Positions 34,679 to 48,243 of a DNA stretch of 64,000 nucleotides are shown piece after piece. Origin of the DNA: Celoporthe dispersa (taxonomy: Eukaryota; Ascomycota; Sordariomycetes; Diaporthales; Cryphonectriaceae); assembly GCA_016584495.1 (NCBI GenBank), contig WAID01000012.1, positions 1,116,001-1,180,000 on the forward strand, written 5' to 3'. Each line of letters begins with the position of its first letter. The first letter of the stretch is position 1. A program made the position numbers and the translations under genes. Under the pieces are notes generated by a model. That model was given only the letters and a program-made list of their open reading frames with translations, made no database searches and was not told where the DNA came from.

Positions 34679-37600
34679 GGACCGGAGGGACGGTGGTAGT
34701 GGGTTTTAGTGATACACGACACTAGCATACTTGGGCGTTGGCGTCTTTCTACTGCATTGGATTGGGTTTTTGTCTTTTTGGTGCTTGGACTTGGGAGGTT
34801 GCATTACCTTGTTGCTTTCTGGTTGTCCTCATCGACTGTGCATTTGCATTCCGTGGTCTCTGGGAGGGCGTTGCGGTTCTGTCTGTCTGTCTGTCTTGTC
34901 ACATTTGGCAGCATCGTCCTCGTCTTGTCTCGTTCCACCATATCGGCGACCGACGATTCGGGTCAGAGGGCTTCTCTTCTTTCTCTCTTTTTTTTCTCCT
35001 TCTTTCTCCATTCATCGCATCGCATGGTATCGCATCACATCTTCCTCGGGCAGGCAACAACAAACTGGCGGGCTGGTATCATCAACAGCTTTTATTATTA
35101 TTACACTTGTGTTGTTACACTTTGTACTTATATATATATATGGCTTGATTAGTAGACGCTTTTTGCTCACGCATAACACACTGCTCGGAGGGAGGGGTGG
35201 AGGAAGGGAATGAATCGGGATCTAGGAATATACGAGAGTAATATATATCATTTGAGTCTTTATTTATCCTGCTTCCTCTATAGGAGTACATCTGCCTGCT
35301 TAGTGCTGCCGGTGTATGTTGTGGGTCCTTCACCATCCGGGCGTGTGCCATATCTATCGTGAACTGTCAGGTGCAGCCAAACTCATCGCTAGTATCCATA
35401 AGTAAAGAATAATGACTGTGAGCATCCTGCTCTTGCAACACAATCTCGATCCGCCCATGTCCAAACTTTCCTACGTGGCAAGATGAAACTAGTGTCCTGG
35501 GGAGATGGCTTAAAAGAAATCATGGCCGCGGAGATGAGGTGCACAAGTCAATAGTAGCCTGGATTGGGCCACTGATATCATCTTGCCACACCCGTTAAGC
35601 GTCTTCTTTTTTCTCCCCGGGACGCAAGGCTTTGATGGCGTGCCTGGGGTCTCAGCCCAGCCGGGGATGCCGTTCCGCCTGCGGAAACTCATGGCTGAAT
35701 ACAAGGAAATCAGATTTGCATTTCTCACTGATGCCGTTTCTTGAGAGACATGCCGGGTCGACCATGGCTTATCCAGGGAGGATTGAGAGACCCGTCCAGA
35801 GGTTATCGGGTGGCCCGACATTCTTCGGTGTCGTCTAACCTAGGTAGATCGCTGTGAGGAACGACTGGCTCTCTGCTCTGGTATCCTACCTTCACCACGC
35901 TCGCTGCATCCTTTCCCCTTGACAATGATGATATCCAAACTCGCATCTTCCGTCTGATAGCCCCTCCTCCCAGCCGTTGTCGGTCGAGGTGGTACCTATC
36001 TACATTGCGATCATTTACAGGCCCGCCACGATCTCTTCTCCGGACCACGTTCAAAAATTTGGATCCTTCAAAAGATGAGAGTGGGTTTCCCTCCTTCAGG
36101 GGAACCCCATCCCGTCGCCGCCTGCGCAGCGCCTCTCGGCTCATATGAAGGAGGACAAGGCGGCTGTTGGCATAAATTAACGACGTGTAAAAGTAACGCT
36201 ACACACCCGACGCCACTCTACCTAGACCCACGTCCACCACAAGGCGCATGTGGTTACTCAATCTCACCTGTGTCGCGGAAGCTGCAGGGTCATAGCACAA
36301 CCACTACATGGGCGTTCTTGTGAGACCGAACAAACATGTCTGTGGGCCTTGGACGACTCGATCTGTCCATTGACATGCGAGGCGGATGTGCCGATTTTTT
36401 CTTTCCCTCCCCCCCCCCCTCCTCTTCGACACACAGCCATCGTCATTGATGATGTACGGCCGTCAAGAATGAATGACACCTGGGACGACAAGACTTTCAC
36501 TGCCGGTGTCCGTCCGCGTCCACCTCATCGCTCAACACACAAGCACAGAACTGCCACGCACTTGACGGGACAGGACTTGGCTGCCCTGCCTGCTCCACGG
36601 TTCGCAAAAGGGATGCAGCCAAGCCACAGCGAGCCTTTCAACCTTACCTTCGGACCACCTCCCAAGGACATCCTGTTGGTCATAAGCGAGGTTTCCGCTG
36701 GGCCTGTTGTGCATGTTTGATTAGCGTGTTTATTCACAGCCATGACTCTCAAGGTATGACTCCCACGCTGCCACACGGGATCTCACGTGGACGTCTGCCT
36801 GTTCGTGCACATTGCCGAGGGCGTAATTGCTAATTACCACCACTTTCTGCTACGTAGAGTAAGGTATGTAAAAGAGTGCCTAAGTCGCAGCTACATTGTT
36901 GCCTATTGTGCGCTGCTTATCTGTGTCTGTTGGTCTCGTCCTGGAGCACAACGGTCTAGTCTACTATCTCCATGCGCTCTTTTTAGATCACCTTCCTCGC
37001 CTGACGTATGTGCAATACCTTGTGAACTCTCCACGCTGTTCAGTAGTCCCTTCAACAGCCAATGTTCTACGAGTGTTAATAGTGGGCAGGCTCGGGCCAG
37101 CGGGTTTGTCCTGGTGAAGCCTCGTCGATCCAATGTCGTAGCCTCTCTATCTGAGCGTCTTTGGATCTCGGGATTGGCAACGAGACTGTTGACTCTTTTT
37201 TATTTTATTTTTTTCCTACATCGGGACGGTCCTGACAAGTATCTTTACTGTCTAGCCACGAGATCAAAGAATCACCTCCAAGGCTTGGGGGGGGGGTGTG
37301 TGTTGACAGGGGTAGGGTATGGATAACCACCGTCGCCCCAAGAAATGCGATTGGCAAATGCTCTTGACCTGAATCTCGACGCCTGCTCTAAGCTGTGTGT
37401 GATGTATCATTTTGCGTCCTGGAGAGGGAAAACGACAACCTCACGGTTCACTCTGAGGATCTTCAATGGAGCCCTGAAGGGAGGGAGGTTGACTGACGTG
37501 TAGCCCGCTGCGTATTTCCGAGCCCCGGAATGACAGCTCAGAGCCTCGCTCCCGGGGCCGATCATCCTCCTCGGAAATCCACCCCCGCACGGCAAAGGTT

Positions 37601-37772
37601 TCAGATCCTAACCCAGACACATCAGCGTGCTCAGGACGACAGAGGCTGGTGCTACCGTGTCAGGAGAGGGGGCAGCACGCGACCTACGGGCTCTCACATA
37701 TCACCTACAGGACTCTACACACATACACACACACAAGTACACCCTCCACACGAGGACAGAGCAGCTTCCAGG
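34679..37772. other. Intergenic, no supported gene
   Basis: The 3' flank of the preceding gene is T-rich with an ATATATATAT run at 35130-35142 and another TATATAT at 35241-35247. The middle part has lower GC and short frames without domains. A CA-rich leader (37720-37745) precedes the enzyme gene at 37773. Nothing else is recognised. Confidence 0.5.
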
Positions 37773-38671
37773 ATGGGCGCCCACGACCTGGAGGAGACGA
37801 TGCCCTTCCGCGCCATCACGTTCAACGTGCGCTACGCAAACCCCAGGCCCGTCAGGCACGAGGAGCTCTGGGCGGTCCGCTGCCCCAGGCTCTGCACCCA
37901 GCTGCGCTTCGCCGTGGCGGGCCACCCGGCCGCCTTCATCAGCCTGCAGGAGGCGCTGGCCCAGCAGGTGCAGGACGTCCAGGCCGAGATGGGCGCCTCG
38001 TGGGCCCACATCGGGGTCGGGCGCGGCGACGGCGTGGCCGCGGGCGAGTTCTCGCCCGTCTTTTACAAGGCGGACGTGTGGGCGTGCGAGCGCGACAGGA
38101 CGTACTGGCTGAGCCCGACCCCCGAGACGCCTGGCTCCCGCGGCTGGGACGCCGTGCTGCCGCGCATCGTCACCATGGGCCAGTTCCGGCACAGGGTGAC
38201 CGGCACGCGGGTGGTGGTCCTGAGCACGCACTTTGACCACGTCGGCATCCGGGCGCGGGCCGAGAGCGCGAGCCTGATCCTCAGGCTCACCGACGCCTGG
38301 TGGGCGAGGTCACCGCCATGGGCCACGCGAGGCCCCCCGTGTTCCTGGGCGGCGACTTCAACAGCAAGACCAGCGACCCGGCCTACCAGACCATGACGGC
38401 GCCCGGCACGGGCATGACCGACATCGCGACCCTGATCCCGGAGGCGCAGCGGTACGGGAACGAGCTGACCTACAGCTCCTTCGACCAGCCGGACCAGGAG
38501 CCCAAGCGGATCGACTTTTTGTTTGTCAAGGACACCTCGGCCATCAAGTTCCTCACCTATGGGGTGCTGGCCAACCGCTTCGACGATGGTGTGTTTCTGT
38601 CAGACCACAGGGCTACCATTGCAGACATGGAGATTCCGGTCAGAGGGCAGCGCCCCTCGCCCACATCCTAA
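37773..38671 (+). CDS. Endonuclease/exonuclease/phosphatase-fold enzyme
   Basis: This is a Mg-dependent phosphodiesterase-fold protein of about 299 residues once one shift is corrected. Motifs in order: TFNVRYAN (residues 14-21), SLQEAL (about 57-62, catalytic Glu), a FSPVFYK strand, STHFDHVG (about 151), LGGDFNSKTSDPAY (about 192, the Asp-Phe-Asn signature), RIDFLFVK (about 246) and a closing SDHRATI (about 277, catalytic Asp-His). These are the standard EEP superfamily motifs, shared by nucleases, sphingomyelinases and inositol phosphatases. There is no signal peptide or membrane segment, and the short length fits the soluble fungal subfamily whose substrate is not settled. The frame changes at 38299-38302: a GG run is one base short of joining LTDAW to GEVTAMG. 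Correcting it makes the length an exact multiple of three. The start at 37773 is preferred because the frame upstream is not conserved in type. Confidence 0.85.
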
Positions 38672-41600
38672 ATGGGCCGATTGGTGTGTTGTGTGTGTGT
38701 GTGTGTGTGGTTCGGTCTGGGGGGCAGTGAAGAGAATTTTTTTCTTCTTCTTTTTCGGGTTGGTAGGGTGCTACTCTTCGCGTTGCTTCTGCAGGACGTG
38801 CAGATATGGTGGCGAATTATTCATCAGCGAGCTGACCAGGAGCCGGCGACACCGTGCGGATGCTCTCTCTCTGTCCTTCGTGGTGGTGTGCTGCTATGCT
38901 ACCAACCCTTTTCGCCATCGGCGGTTATGCGTCTTTTTTTTTCTTTTCTTCTTCCTTCTCTCTCTCGTATCAGGCTGTGGGAAAAGGAAGGGGATCTCGA
39001 TACGGGTGGCCGTGGCCTGAGATGCGGCGGGGAGGAAGAGGGGGGGGGGGGTGCCACAATCCAAGACATTCACCATGCGGCCCATGAACGATCATGAAGG
39101 GCTCCACGACGTCAAGGGAGCGGGTGGGAACAAGGAGCATGCAGCAGCCACAGCGGACGGGGTGACCGTGTTCACTTCGTGCTTGTGGTCTGGTCCCCCC
39201 CCCCTTTGCAAAGGCATGGCGTCCACCCGTTTGCACGCCAGTGGACAAGGTTGCAGCGACAGAAAGGCCACACTCTACAATATACAACTCGTCATGTCTT
39301 TTTCGTCTTCTTCTTCTTCTCTCTCCCGCTCCCTCACACAATGATGGCAAACTCTTGTTCGAACATGGTCCCATGGAAATTATGTGATCTCGGCTTCTTT
39401 CTACGCTTACACGCGCAGCACCCACAGCAAGTCGCTAGGGATCCCGCCAGACACGGACGAACGGCTGGCGTGCCTCTCTCGAACGCCACCTGTTGTCTCA
39501 AGCTGATGAGGACACCGAGAAAAAAAAATAGTCCCGTGTCCCCCCGCTGCCGTGAATCAGCTCAAAAAAAAAAAAAAGACTTTGTCTTGGTGCCTCGACC
39601 TGCCCTGTTCTATACTAGCTCTGCTCTTCTCATGATGAGGCTCACAGGTCCCCGACTAGCTGCTGAGGCCAGCTGTTTAGAGCACCGCAAGGATGAGTGC
39701 CGAAGGAGAAAGAAGAAAAGGGCGGTGTGGCATGATGTAGTATGTCTCCGTTCCATGTGTTGCTTGTGTGAACGAACAGCGCTGCCTCGAGCCCGTTCAC
39801 GAGACCACATCCAAGTACGTACGTGTGTTTGCCCCCTCCTCCAGTCACACACCCAATTGGCGATGGACAACACAATCGATTTATTGCTTACCTGCCGTCG
39901 ACTGTCACAGTGAATACCACCCCTCCTTCTTTCTCCCCCCCCCTCAAATAACGGCTGGTGGCATGATGAAGGTAGGTAGGTCAGCAAAAGGGCCCCCTGT
40001 TTTTCCTTCTCTCTCTCAGCCTCAAATCGAGACCGACGAACCCTCTGAGAAACCACTCAATTGCTTCCACCCGATTCGGACTTGCGGTGGTACCCCCAAC
40101 GTGACGACGTGCGTGGGTCTGACAGCAGCACAGCATTGAAGCACACGGCTGAGGACAGGTGAGATGACGCCCTCCATGCGTTCGAGTCGGTAACTTCTAC
40201 ACACGAGCCACTGCATTAGGGCGTGCATTATCGGTGTATGTATGTGCATACGACGACAAGGAGGGACGAGCGCACAAGGAGTTTGGCGTGCATGTCCAAC
40301 CCCCCCCCCCCTTCCTCTCTGCAGGGCGGTGGCGAAACAAAAGCCTCTGCCATGGTCACAAGGGCGCGTGCGTGCGCACCGGCACACTGTCATTGGAGCT
40401 CGGGACCGTCTTCTCGGTGCCAGCGGTGCCAGCGCAGGCGCAACGTCGCGCAACCGCGTCAGAAGCAAATCAACAAGCTTCTTCTCCGCATATTGATTGC
40501 ATGCGGGGGGCGAGACAGCCCACACACCCTGTCGTCTCGTTGGCCTGGGCCTATAGCGCGTGCATGGTGGCTGCTGTCTTGGTACCACCCAAGCATGCGT
40601 CTCACCATGAGTTGTCATGTACAGTAGTGTGTGCGTGTGCGTGCGCGCATGTGTGGGCTTGTTTCTCTGGCTGCAGCTGCAGCCATCGCCAAGGGTCCTC
40701 CGGGGAGAGAAGGCTGTGAGACGAGGGAGCTGAAGATAGTGACGACGCCGTCTGTGTGTGTGTGTGTACGTGTTCGTGTTCCCGAGGAGCCCAGGCCAGG
40801 ACCCGAGGGCAGGCAGAGAGGCAGAGGCAAGGCATCAGCGGGTCCCCCTCGCTGTCTATCGCCGCCATGGCGATGATGGGCGATCGAGATTTCCTCCAGC
40901 GTGGCGCCTCCCTGTGTGTGTATGTGTGTCTCTCTCTCTCTCTCGTGTGTGGACTCGGCTTCTGCGGGCCTTCTTGTTCGCGGGCAGCTCCTTGGGAACC
41001 GCATAGAACGGCGGAGAGACAGAATCTCGGCCATCCGGGCAGGACAAGGATTATCCAGATGCAGGTCACAATCCTTTGAGTAGCTGCCTAATTGACGATA
41101 GCAGCGACGGAAAGGGCAGACCAGGGAAGCTCGTTGCCATGGCGAGGCTACGGGCACACACGGCAGTGGGAACGAGCAGCCACCAAGGGCCAGCAGTGCT
41201 TACTGGCGGTTGTTTTTCCTCTTCTCCCTTTTACTTCGGGGCCTGCTGCTTGCACCAGAGGCCTTTTCATCATCAGTGACAACAGCCAGGCAGCCAATGT
41301 ATTGCCCTTCCGAGCCTTCGGCTGCTCCCTTGATGGACTGGGGGACTCATAGTGTCCTTGAAACGGCAAGGCGGGGCGGTATATGTGGACTCCAGCATCG
41401 TCGTCCAACCCACGGCATCCTCCTCGAAAGCTGAGCCGAATCAGGTCGAAAGGACCACGATACGGTACTCACCATGTAACGTGCTGGCCCACTCTCGGTG
41501 GTGGACCAGTCACTACGTACTACTACAACGAGACTGGGTGAGTGTTGGGGCTGGCCCAGCGTCCCGAGAGAGAGAGAGAGAGCTACAGTGTCGGCAGAAC

Positions 41601-44232
41601 AGAGGGCCTGTCGTGTCTTGGGTACCTTGCCAGCTTGCTTGGCAGAGACAGGCATGCACGGGAGCGTGTGGACGGATCGTCGCCCTGCATTGCATCCTGG
41701 CGCGATGCTGCTGCGCTGGCATGCCCTGTCAGCACGAAGCGCATATTCGCAATACGGGGACGGCGTCATTCGGCAGGACGACGACGCATGCGAGTCTGTC
41801 GGCCAGCCCACCCCGAGGAAGCCGTTGAGCCTCACAAAAACAAAAAAAAAACACCCCCCCCCCCAAAAAAAGGACCCACAGGTGCGTGCGCATCTGACCG
41901 TGGGGAAGGGGGATCGTTAGAGCTGAGGGACGGGCCACCACCTCGACCCGGCCCTGGCCTGACATGACCTGACCTGACCTGGCTCCCTCGCATGGCGCAT
42001 TGCTTCGAGTCCGTCCTTCCACACTGCCCCGGATCACATTCATGCAGCGGCCTGCACACTGCGACCAACGAGAAGAGAGCCCAGCGCGCCCTCTCCTTTT
42101 TAGCCGGCCTACATCAACGAGGCCACGTTTCTCTCTTTTCTGGCTGGTCCTTGTGTGTGTGTGTGTCACTGCTGCCTGTCGTTGGGTCAGGGAGTTCCTC
42201 GTGCGCGCATATGCAGGACATCAGAAGACTCTGTCTCTCTCTCTCTTCTCCTCTCCCCTTGGGAGTCATCGCTGAACGATAATATGCACGCAGATAGGCA
42301 GGCAGGCAGGCAGACATGCTTCCCTTCCCCCACAGGATCCACCATCGCCAAGGGTGATTGATGGGCAGTAAGGCGGGAGGGAAGGAAGAGAGAGAGAGAG
42401 AGAGTGACGAGTGCATGCATGAGTGCATGAGAGCAGGCCCACTGCTGCTGCTGCTGTGACATGATTTGGCAAGAGACACACAGCTCATACCCTACTGCAG
42501 GGACGGCCGAGACGTCCCTCTCTCTCTCTCTCCTCCCTCCCTTTGCTCGCCATCAGGCTCCAGCCTCTCGATCTTGTCTGTCGGACCAGACCATGGGATC
42601 GATCTCCTCCGTCCTCGCTCCCGTCCCTTCTCCACACTCATCCACCCACCCGCCCACACTACTATGTACCTGGACTCTTCCATCCACTGCCATCCTTGTC
42701 CGAGGCTGCCTGCATCTCAGACATGGGAACAACAGCAGGGTTTCGAACAGCAGCAGACACCTGCGACCTCTCCATTATCCACGACGGGCCCGAGAGACAA
42801 AAGCTCTTGTGCACCGTTCTTCTTACTATCTAGTACACAGAGCACCACTACAGGACAGTCATTCCGGAGTCAGATTCCGGGGCTGGTGCCTCCTGTTACC
42901 GGGCCATGTTCCGGAGACGCACTCCTCCCCCCCCCCAAAGCCCAAGACAATTGGTGGCTTGTCTTGGTCCTACTGCTGCTGCTACTACTATAGTATGCAG
43001 TAGTAAGAGTAGCATGTCCTAGATCGTCAGCAGCACTCTGGGAAGATGGGGAGGCGGACCACCGGCTGTGCCCTGCCCTGCCCTGCTGGTACTCCAGCTC
43101 AGCCATCAGCGTTAGAGGAAGGGAGAGATGAAGGAGGGGGAGGAGGAGGAGGAGGAGGAGGAGGGAGAGGGAGAGGGAGAGAGAGAGAGAGAAAGAAAAA
43201 AAAAAAAGGTTGTTGTTGCGATGGTACCTAGGCTGGGTTGTCTGGCAGCTTGTCGGCCCAAAGCAGCTGTCTCATCGTGCCATCCACCCTCCCACCCATC
43301 CATACGCTGCTCTTCTTTCTTCCGGCGGGTGCGGGGGTTGTCATCTCGTCAGCCTTGAATTTTCCCTTGGCCGTCGCTGTCGCACGCCCCTCCCTGCCCT
43401 CCTTCAGCGCCACCCTGGGTGTGAACTGGACCTCTTTTTGCCGCTCCACATTATTACCCCGGCGACCACCCACCAATCTGCCTCCCATCCCAACCCATGC
43501 GAGGAATCTATCTGGTCGTACTATGTACCATGAGTAAGTACTCTATACTACTGTCTATACGATGGTACTTTGAACACCACAATACAACAATCCGCCCCTC
43601 CCCTCCCCCCCTCCCCCCCCTGCACCACCCGGCACCAGGACGAAAAGGGCGAGAATAAAACTTGCAGCAGCCGCTGCGTTTCGTTCCCGCCTCAGGTTAT
43701 TTCTTCACATCCGGCTCTTTATTTTTCTTGTTAGTTTGTTTCTTGTGCAGATTCGATATCACATATTGCTCTGGCCCTCTACACTTGGTGATTGCCCATC
43801 AGCCGTGTTATAAGAAGACAGCAAGAGGAGAGAAGAGACAGACAGACAGAAGCGATCACTTGCGTTCCCATAACAACAGCCCGACCCGTACCGAGTTTAA
43901 ATCGTCCTTCCAAGAATATGCAAGCTCTATAACGGCCCTGCTCCACCCGAGGGACCGACCTGCGACGTCAAAGTTCCCGACCCGAACCTTTTTGGCCCAC
44001 CAATTTTTACTCATCCTACTACTCTCCCTACTTCAACCATCTCTCCCGGCCTGGGCCCCGGGTTCGCACGCATTCTACAGTCCCAGCACAGCTCTCTCGG
44101 CCTTCTCTTGGGATTGAGGAGCGCAAGCTGCTTCCCGCCCCGCCCGACCCCCAGGATAAAGCCACCCCCGACCACCGGCCCTGCCAGTCAGGTTCAGCGT
44201 GCACCGCCGTCGCCAGCCCCGCATCGTTCGCC
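38672..44232. other. Intergenic, no supported gene
   Basis: This 5.5-kb stretch holds G/C and CT homopolymer runs, GT and GA repeats (around 38690-38710, 40920-40955, 41570-41580, 42395-42410), a (GGCA)n-like run at 42296-42312 and an (AGG)n run at 43141-43163. Frames are short and mostly mirror one another on opposite strands. A TAC/GTA-rich segment at 43515-43580 includes GATGGTACTTTGAAC, close to one arm of the 6.3-kb inverted repeat. The final 500 bases are the promoter and leader of the gene at 44233. Confidence 0.5.
43141..43163. repeat. (AGG)n microsatellite
   Basis: Tandem AGG units followed by a GAGA tract and a 13-base A run; all purine on the plus strand over about 75 bases. Confidence 0.95.
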
Positions 44233-46118
44233 ATGGCGCACCACCAGGAGAAACAGCCCTACATGGAGGATGCCGACGAGGAGGGAAACCCGATCGACGA
44301 CACCAAGACCTATATCTCCACTGCACCGCCCAGCGTCAAAGAGGAGGCCAACGTGTCGAGGACGAGGAAGGATAACAACCGGCTCAGGGCAGCAGGGAGC
44401 GGCTCGTCCTCTCCGATCGCGAGCCCTCTCCAGCACGATTCCGACTCGAACCACAACAACAACAACAACAACAATAACAACAGCAACAACGGTCCCAGCA
44501 GCTCTCGCAAGCGGGAGTCGAGAAGAGCAAGGGAGTCCCGAGACAGGGAGAGGGACAGAGAGAGGGAGAGGGAGAGGGAGAGAGCCAGGGAGAAGGAAAA
44601 GAAGACCTCTGCCTCAAAAGACAGGCCAAAGGTCGGCAGGTCATCCAGGACGCTTCCGGTCCTGCAGACTACGTCGTCGCGGAAGCACCAGGGAGAGCAG
44701 CCCAGGGCCAGCCCGACCAAGCACCTCCCGAGCCCAATCATCACGGCTGCCGCCACGACAGGCCGACCAAGAGCATACACCTCAACAAACCAGCGGCCGT
44801 CCAGCTACTACGGCCCTTCTGTCTCAAAGCCGCCCCTGGCGAACGCGAGATACTATCCGCCCCACCCCCCACTGGGCACCTCGTTTCCCCCGCCGTCGCC
44901 CTATGCACCAATCCCTCCACCGAGCCCTATAACGTACCACACCCCCCCGTCCTTTGCACCACTGCCGCTGCAGGCTCCTGACTACTTCAGCCATCCCCCT
45001 CGCCCTATACCCCGCCCAGAATACCGACGCCCATCGTCGGCACTAGGACGCCCTTCCTACCCGCCGGCGCCAGGCCCTGGCTATCCGTTCGACTACGACG
45101 ACGATCCCGAGGACGGCGGCGTCCTCGTGAGAAAACCCTCGCTCAAGACGAGGCCCACACGACAGGAGCTGGACGACCGGGAGCGCATGCCGCCGCCAGG
45201 AAGACGCCGGCCAAGCACGACCATCCAGACCCGGTCCCCGTTCCTCCCGCCACCGCCCACGGACAAGCGGCAGTCCTTCGGGTCCATCACGTCTGCAGAC
45301 TACGAAGACGAGTCCGTCCTGGACGACGAGAGCTTCTACTCGCCCTCGGAGCAGGCCCACCACTACAACTACCGGCCACACCCGGCGCGACGGCCGAGCA
45401 TCGACCCGTCGCTGTACGAGCAGGTCCTGGCGGGCGACAGCAGGCGCGGGCGGCGGGGCTCACTGCAGCTGGGCGTCGGCCGCACCCAGTCGACGGAGCG
45501 CGACCTGGAGGACAAGATGCGGACCGCGCGCAACTACCAGGAGAAGGTCGACGGGCCCGTGGACCCGCTGACGACCGACAGCCTGCGCCAGATGATCACC
45601 AGCCAGGGCGGCGCCAGGAGCGCGACGAGGTCCCGCGGCGAGAGCGGGTATGCGCCTACCAACAGGAACAGCATCGACATGGGGAGGACATGCGCATCTT
45701 CGTCAGGGGCACGGCGAAGCTGACCATCGGCGACGCGCAGATGGACGTCAAGGACGGCGCCGAGATCCGCATCCCGACCAGCGTCGGCGGGGACAGGAAC
45801 TCGCGCGGGGGCAGCGACCAGGGCTCCTCGTATGCAGACGAGCGGGAGCGGGACCCCCGCCGCCCCGACGAGGGCGGTGCCGGGAGGCGCACGAGGCATG
45901 AGCGCGAGCGCCTCGGGGCCGCCGCGGCGACACAGCATGCCCGGGACCGGCGCGCGAGCTCGAGGGCCGGGTCGCACTCGCGCGGGCACCCCCAGGCCCT
46001 GCCGGCCTCGCCGTACCCGCTCGAGTACGGCGGGAGCTTTGGGTCCCACTACTACCACCCGCAGGCGCCGCTGGCGTATGCGCCCTTTGGGTCTCACGGT
46101 TTCCAGTACCCGAGCTAG
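44233..46118 (+). CDS. Disordered Asn-, Arg/Glu- and Pro-rich protein
   Basis: The gene encodes about 628 residues after correcting one missing base. I do not recognise a named family. Visible features: an acidic N-terminus (EDADEEGNPIDD), a poly-Asn run (residues about 74-85), an Arg/Glu alternating stretch (about 103-125, RERDRERERERERAREK), a long Pro/Tyr/Ser-rich middle (about 195-300, many PPxP and PPSP words), and a block near residues 420-456 (DLEDKMRTARNYQEKV, then DSLRQMI) that looks structured and helical. The final part repeats RGTAKLTIGDAQMDV-type strands followed by Arg/Asp-rich sequence. The frame breaks at the G run 45681-45684: four bases are present where five would join NSIDMG to EDMRIFVRG. 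The corrected length is a multiple of three. No membrane segment is present. A scaffold or regulatory role is possible but there is no direct evidence for it. Confidence 0.75.
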
Positions 46119-48243
46119 CCCGTGTGAGGGGCAGGAGGCGGAAGACGAGAGTGACGGGTCACGACTGCTATGAACGGACGGGCGGGCGGGCGGACGGACG
46201 GGCGAGCACGGCCGGTGATGGTGACGATGATGATGATGATGACGATGATGTCTATTATTATTTTGTTTTATGAGTCGACTTTATGATGATGTTTTGGACG
46301 GATTCATGCGAGCGAGCGAGTTATGCTTTTTTTTTCTTTTTTCATGTTCTTTTCTTTCCTTCTTCCTTTCCTCCAACCTTGATGATAAGGAGGTGATGCA
46401 AGAGATGTTTTGGATACCTCAACGATGTTCTTGTCATCTGTCTGCTGCGTCTCATATACAGCCTGGGCTTTGTTTGACCTGTTGTTACCTGTGATGTTGT
46501 TCAGGCAGTGGACTGGGTTGGGTGGAGAGGAAGGGGGGAGGGGGGAGAAGAGTCTTGCACCTTTATGATAGTGACGCAGGATTGGTATATTGAGCTGGTG
46601 GTTTTCTTTTTCTTCTTCTTCTTCTTCTTCTTCTTCTTCTTCCTCTTCTCCTGTCGTGTCCTTTTCCTTTGGCTTGTGCGATCGTGTTGCTTTCTGGCAT
46701 TGGTACGCAATCGCATGGCGTCAGGGAAAGACAAAGAAGAATTTTGGTATTGGGATTCTCCAGAGGAGACGAGAGGGGCGGGCCTAGGATATTGGAAAGG
46801 AGGAAATTTCTTTGGATAAAATAGGAGAAGTTGTTATCAGTACCAGTCTGTCATCCTGAAGGGGTGTTTCGTATATTCCACTCTGCTCAACTTGAGGCTG
46901 GCTTACGGGCAGAGACGTGAGGATACTTGGTTCAGTACCTGCCGGTGCTTCCAGCCAGGGGACAAGAAAAACATTCAAGTTTTATTTCTTCACATGCTGT
47001 GTGTACATGCTCTGTCGACGACCTCCCTTCCTCGCCTCCTCTCCTGAGCCATACCATTTTTTCTCTTTTTTCTCCCTCTCTCTCTCTCTCTTCCTTTCCT
47101 TTCTGGTCCGCTTGCTTGCTGCTCTGAGGGAGGGAGAACCATCCCCTGGACGCAGCCGACATGCAATGAGGGCGGCTAGTCATACACATCTGCCACATGT
47201 CGACTTCCGACTTGACAGCGGGATGTTGGCCAAGTACCACAGCCCAGGAGTTCGGCTCCGTCGAATGAACGGGCTGTCCTTGTCTTGTGTGCCACCCACT
47301 CACAAGCCTACTTGCTGCAGGTCAGAAGGCGAGGCGGGCAAATCGACGGTCTGATAGGTGCACACTGTTGCCAGATGGTGTGGGAAGGAGGAGGGGGTGG
47401 GATGAGAAGTGTTAGATGGACCCCCCTAGTCACTGCTGTTCAGTACGTACTTAAGTAAGTACTTACTATACTAAGTACAGAATGTACCATAGTGAATGGG
47501 TGGCCTGTGCACCGTTGCCTGGTCAGGATGACGTCCTGTTGATTGAATGGTTTCCGCTTCGAAAACCAAGCCACAACGACAGGCCAAGGCTGTGTGTATA
47601 ATAAGTATAGTATCTATTTTGGATGATTTGTTATGATACAGGGTCTACTACTACTATCAAGGCTGCATGACGTGTTTTTTTTTCTTTCTTTCTTTTTTCC
47701 CTTCTTCCTTGGAAGGATCAGGTTGTTGGTTCTTGTTGCGTGTCTGGTACTGCATAGTACGCGGTACGTACCTTTCCGTGTGGGATTTTGCGGCTGTTCC
47801 CCCCCCCCCAGACAAGCTTCCTCCCAACCACCAGAGAAACAAGGGTACGTGCAGGCCCAGCCACCGCGTTTCCACCGCAACAAAACCACCACAGACCCAT
47901 CGGCCAGCTTTGACGTGCAGGACCACCACGCACCCCATCTTATCACCTGCCTCGTCATTTATCCGTCCTGCTGTTCGGCGATTGCACTTTTTGCTCAACT
48001 CACGACAACACGCGGCTAAGCCTGTCGGTCTGTTTCAGCAGCGGTGACTCTCACGACTGCAAAACCTCTCTGGTGCTGGCCTGTCTGTCCCACGGCAGAC
48101 ATCATTCGGCCCTTGGCTGGTCTCCCAATTCGTGACCAGCCAGACAGTCTTGTCTCTTCCGCCCGAAGAAAAAGAAGAGAAAAAATAAAATAAAGAAAAG
48201 ACTTCAACCAAACACCAAGGCTTCCCAACTCTCCACACGCAAC
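46119..48243. other. Intergenic, no supported gene
   Basis: The 3' flank of the preceding gene has a GGGC/GGAC repeat (46172-46206), an imperfect (ATG)n run (46216-46250) and a (TTC)n run (46610-46642). At 47444-47480 a GTACTTA-rich segment forms overlapping palindromes and is followed by TACCATAGT at 47486. A pyrimidine block lies at 47050-47105. The last 200 bases, CT-rich then A-rich, are the leader of the gene at 48244. Confidence 0.5.
46610..46642. repeat. (TTC)11 microsatellite
   Basis: Tandem TTC units in the downstream region of the disordered-protein gene. Confidence 0.95.

Noticed and set aside
38290..38310. Programmed ribosomal frameshift in the EEP gene
   Set aside because: No slippery heptamer or downstream structure is apparent, and the one-base-short G run matches the window-wide error pattern.
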